Shown piece by piece: positions 47,814 through 58,082 of a stretch of 64,000 bases of DNA (position 1 is its first letter; the number at the start of each line of letters is the position of its first letter). The position numbers were made by a program, and so were the translations under genes. The stretch is from Cephalotus follicularis (taxonomy: Eukaryota > Streptophyta > Magnoliopsida > Oxalidales > Cephalotaceae): assembly GCA_001972305.1 (NCBI GenBank), contig BDDD01000182.1:559595-623594 (forward strand), written 5' to 3'. Below the pieces are notes generated by a model. It was not told the origin of the DNA and ran no database searches. It worked only from the letters and a program-made list of their open reading frames with translations.

Positions 47814-49135
47814 TGTCGTTGAGCTGATTCAAAATTACCCTAATCAACAACTAGGGTAATTGAAAGTAGGGATCATTCCCACAAAGAGCTGTAATGATAT
47901 GAAATATAAATGAACTTAGTGTGCACTTAAACAAAAATAACGAACACTAAATGAAACAACTTTGGAAGAGAATTGATTTGAATTAGACTACGGTAAGGAT
48001 GAACTTAACAATGCAGATTAAATATCTAATGCAATATGACAATCTAAATAGGAACTTAATATGAGAAAACAATCCCTTAGATGTGAGAATCCCCCATGTA
48101 TATATATATATGCTCAAGTTCATGGCATAAATTCTAGTTTAATATAATATCACATAAAATAAAGTTTTAACCTAGATACACCATATCCTGTCAAACCTTG
48201 ATACTCTTGAAAGGTTGACTGGTTAAAGAATGTCTTTGGTGCAATCACATAGAAAGATTAAGAATCATTGCATGATGTAAATGAAATAGAGCTACCAGCA
48301 CTAAAACATCAAAATAGATTTTATATCATTAAAATTCCTTCTCATCAATGTTCCACATACATTAACAAAAGAAAAGTGTCTTACATACATGCCATTAAAC
48401 CTGAAAACCAGACATTAAGATATATAAAATACATGGGACATCCAGGGATTAAGATACTTAGTCGATCATGATGATGGTAGCAGTCTTCTTCAGATGGTCT
48501 TTTTTTATACAACAACCAGCTTCCTGTTTATTTGTCATCCTTTTCCTTTTATACTCCAATTCTCCACAAAAATGGGAAATAATCTAACCTATTACAATCT
48601 AAATCAAACTGCATAAACTTTCCAATCTGTTGCCTGATATGTCGTAAGCGTTGACACTTATATTTAAAGTGTCGTCGGTTTGTAATTGTTCTGTTAAGCT
48701 GAGATGCGCGACGACGTGGTGAATGTTTGAATTGCCATGTTAAGCATCGATGGTATCGATAAAGCGTCGATGGTTTTGGTAAAGTGTTGATTCTTTGTGT
48801 AAAGGCGTTGATGCTTAAAGTGTTCAATTTGATTTTTAAGCTTATGTACTAGGACTTTGACGCCTTAACCTTAACTGATGGCGCTTTCAGTTTAAGCGTG
48901 GACGCTTGCAAGCAAGGCATCGACGCTTTGCTCTGTTTCCTGCAGAATTTTGTCAATTCTTCAATCTTTGATCTACTTACTCTCAATTTATGGCAATTTA
49001 ACTCGTGTTTCTGCATTTTAATCTTTTTGGGCTCTTACCTGAAAGTCAATCAAACACAACCAAAGTAATATGTTCAAAGTATAAAAATACAATAACTCAC
49101 TCATTAAAAAAACACATTTTTATGATCAAAACACA
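47814..49135 (-). mobile_element. 5' LTR of Athila element E, 1.3 kb
   Basis: Minus-strand edges read TGTGTTTTGATC and AACGACA. The right edge is where copia leader sequence begins. It contains GCGTCGACGC-like palindromes at 48645-48925, although Athila is a different Ty3 branch from the Tekay elements. Confidence 0.72.
48645..48925. repeat. GTCGAC-core palindromes in an Athila LTR
   Basis: About seven decayed copies such as AAAGCGTCGATGG, AAGGCATCGACGCTTTG and TTTAAGCGTGGACGCTTG, spaced 20-60 bp. Confidence 0.65.
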
Positions 49136-50385
49136 CTAATGAAATCGACGAACCATTGAATGAAAATTTGTTACGTGCTAATTCAATTATATATTTGTTA
49201 TATTTTTTCATTTCTTATGCATGCTGGTAGGCTTGGGACTCAGCCTAACTTTTTGTTTTCATTGTGTTGATGATTTAATTGCTTTATTACATTTATGGAA
49301 TTCAATCGGTCTATAATAAGGCTGCTTGCATGCGCCGTAATTTATTCTTGTTCTTATTTTCTTAAAGTAGAATTCTCTTCTCCCTCAATTGTATTCCTTT
49401 TTGTTTAATTGTGTACATATGGTTGTAAGTTGAAGAAAGGAGATCAATGGAGATTAAAGAGAAGATCAAGAAGGTTACAAGACCAGTTAAGGCAATGTAT
49501 GCATGGTAGCAATTGTAATAGAGTTAAATTAAATTAGTACATTTAGGAGAACAAGAGATCACGTTGGCTCACGTGATTTCTTATAGATTTAGTCCCAAGT
49601 CAAGCCACTTTTTGGGTGCATGAGATGGATCTTTTTCCTTTTACAATCAATCCAAACACGTCCAAGCATGTTAAGCCGTCCAAACGGATAGGAAGATTAA
49701 AATTAATCTAAACGGCTTTGGTAATTTTGATAAAATTGATGAGACCAAATCCCTCCAATTTGCAAATAATAAGTCCATAAGCGGCGGAGCATATGGCTGC
49801 CCTGTCTTTGGCCTTCCACAATCATCATTGAATGGTGCGGACATATTGGGGATAGTAACAACCCTCCGCTGAGGTCTACCATATGACCATTTCTATTCAA
49901 TTTTAGTGCGAGGTGCACTGGAAGGAACTAACCACATTTTGGTAGTCTGACACCCTCTCGGGTGGGTATCAAAATGGGTTCATTTCCTTGAGGACTATGG
50001 GTCTGACTTATGCCGAGAACTTACGGTTCTGTCTTGCCCTCCGCTGAAACTATAAGGGCCGGTAGGTCAAATCTGGTATCGGAACTTACATCTAGGGTAA
50101 GAGGTCCTAATGTAAATTGGTATTCATACCTACCTATCTTGGCATTGTGGTTTGTCATGCCCTACGCTGAGGCCATGATATTCTAGATAGATTCCGATCC
50201 CCAGTAGGAAGCGAGAGGCTTCCTGAATTCCACATGGAGGTGTGGGATACGATTAGAATAGTGGGAGGAGCCATAAGTATAAAAGACCAACTATAATGGT
50301 AATAACATAAATGGAATTATTTTCTAATTAAACTCTCTTTTGTTTCCTCTTTTATAGGTTGCTAGTTATCACCATATTCTGTAAA

Positions 50386-52080
50386 ATGTCAGTTGGCAAA
50401 GCACTATCACAAGTTCTGGAAACAAACAAGCTTACGGGTCCAAATTTCTTGGATTGGCAGCGCAATCTGCGCTTAGCACTCATGAGCATGAAACAATCTC
50501 ATATCATGACTGAGAGCCCCCCTAAACTGGTAGCCAACCTGACAGAAGAGCAAATGGCTAAGAGGGACAAATGGTTAGATGAGGATGAGCAAGCTCGTTG
50601 CCTAGTGATTTCGGGTATGGTCTCGGAATTGCAAAGTCAGCACGAGAAACTTGCAACCCTAGGAGACATAATTCTCCATCTTCACAAGTTGTGTGGATCC
50701 CTGTTGAGGACTGAGTGGTTTAACTTGTCCTGTTAGCTCTTCTGTGCGAAGATGGCCGAGGGAACTTCAGTCCATGTGTAACGCCCCAAACCCCAAGGGC
50801 CGACCCCCAATGTTTGACGCGCTACTAACAGTATCATTCATTTACCAATATTCAGCGGAAATTAAAAACTTTTAAAAATATAATAATGCATGCGGAATAC
50901 ATCCAATAAATAATAACTTATGTGGATAGAACCTAATGTTATACAATACTGTTCATAAAAGCTCTGCCATAGACCGGCAGGTCATAAAAAAAATACAATT
51001 TCATCTTTATACAGTTGGGTCGTCGAACTACAATAAGAGGGAGGAGACTCACCTGGGGCTTCAATCCTCATCGTGCTGCGAAGCTCCACCTGTACCTGAC
51101 CCGTTAAATTACAATGCAATGGGTCAGCGACCACTGGTCGTGTAGGAACTACCACCATGCATTTATGAAATGCAGACGCAGCAAGCATATGCGATGCAAA
51201 TAAGAGATGCAATGACAGTACAACCCATACAGTCCGTTCAACACTATAACGGTCCTTAAAAGTCATTAACAATCATTATACAATCATTAAGAGTCACTAA
51301 CAGTCATTATGAATCCTTCCTCGGCATTCCCTACTTAAGGAGGAGCGGTAACACACTCCAGACATTAGAGGCAGAGAAAGTAGGACATGAATAACATTTC
51401 ATTTTAGGCAGACCAGTTCCTTGGGTTCCTCGGCTTTAGGAAGAGCAATATACCCGTTCTAGGGGTTATAGGCAGAGGAGAGGAACATTTTGTGCCTGAT
51501 TCTCCTTTTTCTTCTTTAAATAATTTCGGCCCAGTTCAAAGAAAACATTGCCAGCCCAATAGCCATTCTTTTATATAATAAAATCCAGGATGTTACACCA
51601 TGCCCATGGATTGAAGATGATTGATCTTATTGAGTAGTTGTCTCAACTAGATCTTACCATGGACAATGATTTCTACATTGACCTGGTACTTTCATGTCTT
51701 CCCCGATCATACTTCCAGTTCATCACAAATTTCCACAAGAACAAGGTGGATACTAATCTATCAAAACTTGTGGAAATGCTTTGTACGGTCGAAGTCGACA
51801 TGGACCATGGGAGGTACAAGTCGAATCTAATGTTTCTTCCTTCTTCATCTTCCTGGATAGCTCCTAGTAGGGCCGGATCGAGAGGATCCACGTCCAAGGG
51901 TAAGGCGCCAATGAAACTTAAAGGGAAGAAGAAGAAAGGGAGAAAAGCAACTGTGTCGACAAGGCTAGATTTTGGGGGAACCATCCTAGATACGATTTGA
52001 CAACTTCAGGATGATGACTATTGCTTTTATTATGGAAAGCACGGACATTGGAGATCATAGTGCAGTGAGTTCCAAAAGTC
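50386..52080 (+). pseudogene. Element F: copia gag remnant, split by a solo LTR
   Basis: Begins MSVGKALSQVLETNKLTGPN and aligns with element D gag. A basic stretch and a CCHC-like knuckle lie near 51930-52060. It is a fossil. Confidence 0.87.
50777..51597 (-). mobile_element. Small solo LTR, 821 bp
   Basis: Plus-strand edges TGTAACGCCCC and GGATGTTACA, flanked by target duplication CCATG (50772-50776 and 51598-51602). Copia gag continues across. Minus orientation is preferred because that strand has TTATATAAAAG (TATA-like, near 51570) and a perfect donor CAG/GTGAGT (intron would start at 51052). A short degenerate CATTAACAAT-type repeat lies near 51260-51310. No palindrome cluster is seen. 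Confidence 0.88.
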
Positions 52081-53577
52081 CAAATCATGAGGTGCCTTTG
52101 GGTCAGGTACTTTCATGATTGTGCTTTTTCTAGCTACTAATGTTAGTTCAATTGGGGTTTTGGATTCAGGTTGTGGAACTAATATTTGTAACTCTTTGCA
52201 GGGGCTAAGAGGCGCTAGACAGTTGAGAGAGGCTGGAGCTTTGGACTTGCGCTTAGGTGATGGATAGAGGGTTCACACCACGGTGATAGGGGTTTATGAA
52301 TTGTTTTTCTGTAATGACCATGTAATTAAACTTGATCCTTGTTGTTTTTTCAAGAAGCTTGTAAGAAACGTTATTTCTGTTTCATATTTGTATAAGATGG
52401 GCATGGAGCTCATTTTTTCCGTTAATGGCTGTAGACTTATACATAACAATGTTCTTGTATGTGATGGACACATTGACAATGTGATCTATGTTTTAAATGA
52501 AAATAAACAAATGGCTTTAACAATTCAAACTGGACAAAGACAAAGAGAGATATGCGATGTAAACCATTCATACATAAGGCATTGTAGATTAGGTCATCCT
52601 AGTGAGGCTAGACTAACACGTGTGGTTAAGGATGGTCTTTTGGACATCCAGGACATGGAGTCCTTTCCTACGTGTGAGCCATGTTTAATTAGAAAGATGA
52701 CCAAATCTTCCTTCTCTGGGGTTGGAGAAAGGGCAGTGGACATACTGGGACTTGTCCACATCGACGTCTGCGGACCTATGTCGGTCAATGCTATTGCAGG
52801 TTTTCCCTACTTCATTACCTTCACTGATGACTTGTCACGGTATGGGTATGTGTTTCTGATGAAACACAAGTCTGAAGCCTTTGAGAGGTTCAAGGAATTC
52901 ATACTAGAAGTAGAAAAGCAAATGGGTAAAGCCATTAAGATCCTTCAGTTGGATCGAGATGATGAATACCTATCTATTGGATTCCAGGGTTATCTTAGGG
53001 ATAATGGAATTCTCTCTGAGTGGACACCTCCTGGAACACCACAACATAATGGTGTGTCCGAACAAAGGAATCAGACCTTGATAATTATGGTCCAGTCCAT
53101 GATGTCTTTTGCGGATCTTCGTATATCATTCTGGGGTTTTGCACTTCTGGTGGCACTGCACATCCTAAAATGGATTCCTTCCAAATCTGTCCCCTCCACT
53201 CCTTTCGAGGTTTACAAGGGAGGAAACCCATCCTAAACTGTTTGAGGGTTTAGGGTTGGCCAGCTTATTTTGGGAGGCAAGAGCCTTCTAAGCTGGATGC
53301 ACGAGCGGATTGTTGCCGATTTGTGGGATATCCTAGAGAGTCAAGAGGGTACTAATTTTACCATACCAACGATCAAACGGTATTTGTTTCGCAAGCTACT
53401 ACATTCCTAGAGAAGGAATACGTGCTTGTAGGGAGAAGTGGGAGCAAGGTGGAACAGAGAGAGTTATCACCTTTTGAAAGCTCACAAGATGAGGAGGAAT
53501 TAGAGGGTCAACCCTCTACAGACACAGTTGGGGAAGGTTCCCAACCTGAGAGTGGATCTTAGTTAGGCGCTCCTCAG
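52081..53577 (+). pseudogene. Element F: copia protease and integrase remnant
   Basis: Integrase zinc-binding region (HCRLGHPSEARLTR), catalytic core around FTDDLSRYGYVFLMKHKSE, and the PGTPQHNGVSEQRN stretch are all clear within 52283-53236. Protease sequence before it is diverged. It matches element D. It is a fossil. Confidence 0.9.
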
Positions 53578-54011
53578 GTGAGGAGATCAGGCAGAGTTCT
53601 GATAGCCCCTGAGAGATATGGAATTCTCATTGAGGGCACTAATGAACTCAATGACATCGATGATGACAAGCCTGTCAGCTACGAGGAAGTAATGAAGAGC
53701 ACTGAATCCAGGGCATGGCTAGAGTCCATGAAATCTGAGATGGACTCCATGGACGCCAACCAAGTATGGAACTTGGTCAATGCACCATAGGGTATTAACC
53801 CTATTGGTTGAAAATGGATCTTCAAGAGGAAGATTGGTGTTGATGGTAAGATAGAGACTTGCAAAGAGAGATTGGTCACGAAAGGGTATAGGCAAAGACA
53901 TGGCATCGACTATACCGAAACTTTCTCACCAGCCACAATACTTAAGTCCATCCGGATATTGCTTGCTATTGCCTCTCATTATGATAACGAGATATTGCAA
54001 ATGAATGTCAA
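53578..54011 (+). pseudogene. Element F: start of copia reverse transcriptase
   Basis: Sequence matches element D from RRSGRVLIAPERYG onward through KGYRQRHGIDYTETFSP and stops at an LTR insertion in the EILQMNV region. Bases 54007-54011 (GTCAA) are the left flank of that insertion. Confidence 0.85.
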
Positions 54012-54266
54012 TGTAACGTCCCTGATCCGAGTTCACTTTATACTCAAAGCGTGCCTCAAGGATCCCGTGCGTTACGTGGGGTGAAACCTTTGACCTTTTA
54101 AACGATATTGCTTATAGCGTATTTGTAATGCCCGGGATTTTCATTAATATAATGTTTTATTTTCCAATGCATTTATGCAATTAATTAATGAGAATTATGA
54201 CTTTTCCTTTTTGTAGTGTTAAATTTGGGCAAAAGTTGAAGTGTAGAAAGTGTTGCTACAGGGCGG

Positions 54267-54408
54267 GCAGTCGACTGCCCAAGAGGGACGGTTGACTGGA
54301 CCCCCTTCCCTGAGTGGAACCCGCCGACTGCTGTGAGAGACAGCTGGCTGGGGATGGTGTCGGCAGAGACAGCCGACTGCAAAGATAAGGGAGTCGACGG
54401 TCATGGTA
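54267..54408. repeat. GTCGAC-core palindromes, upstream cluster
   Basis: About six copies of GCAGTCGACTGCC-like sequence between the LTR start and the TATA-like element. Confidence 0.82.
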
Positions 54409-54940
54409 TGTGTCAGCTAAAAACGTGTTAGCAGTCTCATTTGGCAGAGAGAAAGGGAGAGGAGACAAAATTTGTGATAGTGTCAGCTTGTGAGGAGAGA
54501 GACATGAAAATGGCATAAAAACACACTTTCTCTTCTCTTCTAATCAGCAAATTCAAAGTGACAGAGGGTTGTGAAGAGGGTGAGGACAGTGGAGAGAAAA
54601 AGAGAGAGAGAAGTTGTATCTCTCCAATTTTGAGCTTGGAATTTGGGCTTGGAGCTCGAACCAGACTTGGTGGAGTTGCCGGACGAATTCGGAGGCTTGG
54701 AAACTCCGATTGGAACTTAAAGAGGTGGATTGCAATTCCTAACTTGGAATTCTAAGGTAGGGGTAAATTTCATAATTTTTATTTAAGTTTCGTTATAATG
54801 GAAGTTAATGGACGAATTGCATGCTATGGACTGTACTATGAGCATAAATGTGTGTTATTGCTGTTGAATGCTCGTGTTTGGTTGGATTGAATTGTGAAAG
54901 ACATACATTTTTCTATTGTTTTTGCCTACTGCTACAAATC

Positions 54941-55235
54941 CAGTCGACTGCCAAGGCGGGCAGCCGACTGGCGAGCTAGAACAGCCGGCTGTTCAGTGCA
55001 AACAGCCGACTACTCAATAGGAAATAGCCGACTGGACGTAAGAACCAGTCGATTGTTCATACGTTTAATAGAAAATATATGCAGAAGGTTGTGTAGTCGA
55101 CTGTCATTTGAGGGCAACCGACCAGACGAGGAAGACAGCCGACTGTTAGGGGAGGCAGCCGACTGCCAGGACTAGGACAACCAGTTGTCGAAGGAAAATA
55201 GCCGACTGTCAAGAGGAGACAGCCGACTGGTTAGG
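54941..55235. repeat. GTCGAC-core palindromes, intronic cluster
   Basis: About eleven copies (CAGTCGACTG, CAGCCGACTG, ATAGCCGACTG and similar) with 20-30 bp spacing. Confidence 0.88.
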
Positions 55236-55440
55236 GACTGACCCGCACTTTGAGCATATCTGTGCATTGCGTTTTGATATGAAATGAATTGATGATTGGA
55301 ATATGGATGATTCTAAAGTGTTTTATTCATTTTAGAAATGTGTACATGATTTTATACAAATCATTATTTGATATGAAAATATATATTTTTTTGATTTGTT
55401 GCCTTGCTTCGTGACCCGGGAGTCGGGGGCCGAAGTAAGA

Positions 55441-55480
55441 GTACGACGTCGGGGCCAGGAGATGGCGGCGCTCTTCGTAC
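55441..55480 (+). other. 40-bp element with complementary ends (GTACGA ... TCGTAC)
   Basis: The second copy of the segment at 9654-9697. The core GGGGCCAGGAGATGG also occurs, in reverse orientation, in both LTRs of element C (near 17540 and 24850), so it is conserved between subfamilies. Confidence 0.5.
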
Positions 55481-57039
55481 ATATTTGATTTGATTGGTTT
55501 TGTCCTTTGAGACATGATTGATGATTTGATGGTTGTAGCCCCTTGGCATGGTTGCACCTATTGGCATATATGTATATACATATGTATATGTACGTGTGGT
55601 GATATATTATATATATTGCATCATGAGTGCATTCATTTCATGACATTCATTATCACTAACCTTGAATTACACTTATGATTTAGTCGAGTGAGGACAAAGG
55701 CTAACCCCCTACTGTTGCAGATTGATGCAGTGATGTGGATATCGACCGTACACGGCGAATCTGTGGAGAGATAGAGTTTTATTGTTTAAATAAATGTTTT
55801 AACAATGTATTGAGACCCGTATTATTTTGGATTAATGTATTAATGGTGTTGATCGACTTTTGATCACGCCCCATTTACGGGCAATCGACGATGGCTCAAT
55901 TATGTTAGTGTTGGAATCATGTGGTATGGGACGCATGATTCGGTTTGTTTATCTAGCTTGTTATTAAATGCTTCTGCACATGCGAATGGAATTGAAGTTT
56001 TTAATTTTATCATATTTGTATGAGCTGGATAACGTTATATTGATTGCCTTTATCACTTTAATGCTGTCTTATCGGGAACGGGGTGTGACAGTATTCGATA
56101 AGCTCATAACTTAAAAATATACTTAGAATTATCATTAATCATCTGTATCATAATTAATAACTTCACAGGATACCTTTATAGCCTTTAACACCAACTTTTA
56201 GAATTATCATACTTCTCACTTGAAACCTTTAAACACAATGACGATCATTTCTAACAGCGATACATAACAGTGGAAACGTCACATCATACTCGATAACTTG
56301 ATATCTTCAAATATCCTTATTTCTTAAAAAATTTCATACTCGTAACAATTTACAACATAATTATAAACCTCAAATATATTCTATAACTTTCAGCGCCAAC
56401 TTCTAAATAACAACATTTTATGAAAACGTCGTAATTGTAGCGTTTATTTCTATACATTTATGTCTACACGTCATCTGTCATAATACCTTACACAGTGGAA
56501 AACATAGACTTGTCATAACAGCGTTATACAGCGGAAACATAAACTCGTTATGTCAACAGCAGTTGATGCAAAACCTTATAGCATAACATGCTTTCTTTCC
56601 CAAACTTCCTTTACGAATTTTCTCTAAAGCTCGCAATTCCACCATCGATCGTCTCCTGGAAAACATTTTATTTGGAAACAAAACATTGCAAGGAATGAGC
56701 TCAAATAGCCCAGTAAGGATTATAGTCATAAAAACGTTATAGATTTTTTTTTATATATTCTTTATCAAAACGTTTTCAAATCATACATTTTACTAGCATA
56801 TAACGTAGCCATACTTTACTCTCAAGTATGTTCAATAACTCTTGATATATAAAAAAATGTAGAGAGAGAAGCTCCTCCCTCTCTCTTCTTTTCTCCCTTC
56901 TCCTTACCCTGGTTTTTCCCGCCTTTGAGCCCTTTCTTCGCCTAACCTTTGCTTCCTTTCCCTGGTTCTGTGCTTCCTCTACCTTCTACCTCTACCGTCT
57001 AATAACCCTGACTCTTCTCTGGAGTTCTTTGAGCCCTCG

Positions 57040-58082
57040 ATGGTTGATGGACAGCCTAGGGAAAACCCCCCCCCTGAGGTTGCTCTGAACGGGGCTAAGG
57101 AATAGGAGCACTCCATTGTTGCGTTCTTAGTTGGAAAGAAGCTCCCAAACAGGGACGTCTTGCAGATCCTTCAGAGGAAGTGGGGACAGATTGGTAGGTT
57201 TTCGATCCATGTTGCTGGTAATGGTGTCTTCTTGGCAAGGTTTGAGAACAGGCAGGCGAGAGACTGGGTCCTTGATAAAGGTCCATGGGACGTGTGGGGT
57301 TATCATTTGGCCATTCGGCCGTGGAGTCGAGATATGTCATTGTCTTTGGGGGAGTGTAAATCCATGCCACTGTGGGTTAAACTGAAGGGTGTTCCTATTC
57401 AGTTCTGGAACAAAGTGGGGCTTAGTTACATTGCTAGCGTGCTTGGTAAGCCTCTGCATATGGATGTCACAACGATGAATAGACACCTCCTTATGTTTGC
57501 GCGTGTGTGCATTGACATGTCTGCTTCGAGTTCATTCCCAGAGAGTGTAACCTTAGAATTGGAGGATGGTAGTACAACTTCCATTGAAGTGGAGTATCCT
57601 TGGCGCCCGGCCGCGTGTGCACTCTGCAAGGTTTTTGATCACTCAACCGGTCTTGCCCTAATGTGAGCAGTAGGGAATGGATGCCAAGACCAGTGTTGAT
57701 GGCTCAACGGAAACCTGAAGATGCTGAGGGGTGGATCACCGTTAAAAGGAAAGACAGTGGTGCTGTTGATGATATTTCTTCACCTCCTGTGGTAGAGGGT
57801 GCCACTGGTCCTGTCACGGTTGGTGATGTGCCAGAAGGGTTGCAGCCCCCAAAAACTCCCGTGAAGGCTACTACTGATAATCCATCGACCTCTAAGGAAG
57901 CTAGAAAGATGATTGGGGAGGCGGAAAGGTGCATATTGCCTAGTTCTCCTCGTAAACTGCTGCCAGGAAGCTCTAGCGGGTCAAAGAAGAGAAAGAAAAA
58001 GGGCCATAGTGGCCAGGGGGGGCTGGTTCTCGCAGGTCCAGATGACAGGTGTTGCCACTTGGAATGTGAGGGGCTTGAATGA
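57040..58082 (+). pseudogene. LINE ORF1: DUF4283-like RNA-binding protein with CCHC knuckle, damaged
   Basis: ORF1 of plant L1 elements encodes an RNA-binding protein that coats the element's RNA. The likely start is ATG at 57040. An in-frame TAG occurs at 57103, after 21 codons. The DUF4283-like region (about 57106-57600: [37 protein letters not shown]) then stays open. The zinc knuckle ([13 protein letters not shown]) begins at about 57616, and near 57653 one base appears missing, since the second half continues in the next frame (SSREWMPRP onward) to a stop at 58080. The tail is Lys-rich ([10 protein letters not shown]). It overlaps ORF2 by about 40 bp. Confidence 0.85.

Larger units (their letters stand above)
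49136..54011 (+). mobile_element. Element F: copia fragment, same family as element D, opposite orientation
   Basis: The fragment begins part-way into the leader (homologous to 33150 downward on the minus strand) and stops in reverse transcriptase where an LTR starts. Neither LTR nor primer site is present. Parts: leader to 50385, gag 50386 to about 52080 (split by a solo LTR at 50777-51597), protease and integrase about 52100-53560, reverse transcriptase start 53578-54011. It is a fossil with about seven breaks. The integrase portion (52283-53236) is the longest open stretch. Confidence 0.88.
54757..55720 (+). other. Putative intron in the solo LTR
   Basis: Donor CTAAG/GTAGGG, branch-point-like GGCTAACCCC and acceptor CTACTGTTGCAG/ATTG, 964 bp. 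It contains the second palindrome cluster and the 40-bp paired element. Confidence 0.48.
54124..56090 (+). mobile_element. Solo LTR, 1.97 kb, Tekay type with CAGTCGACTG palindromes
   Basis: Starts TGTAATGCCCGGG and ends GGGGTGTGACA, with target duplication GTATT (54119-54123 and 56091-56095). This is the cleanest example of the LTR plan in this window: upstream cluster, CATAAAAACACA (near 54515), GA-rich stretch, donor AAG/GTAGGG (54757), intronic cluster, GTACGA...TCGTAC element, GAGGACAAAGGCTAACCCC block and acceptor ACTGTTGCAG (55720). It is closely related to the LTRs at 6410 and 8196. Confidence 0.92.
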
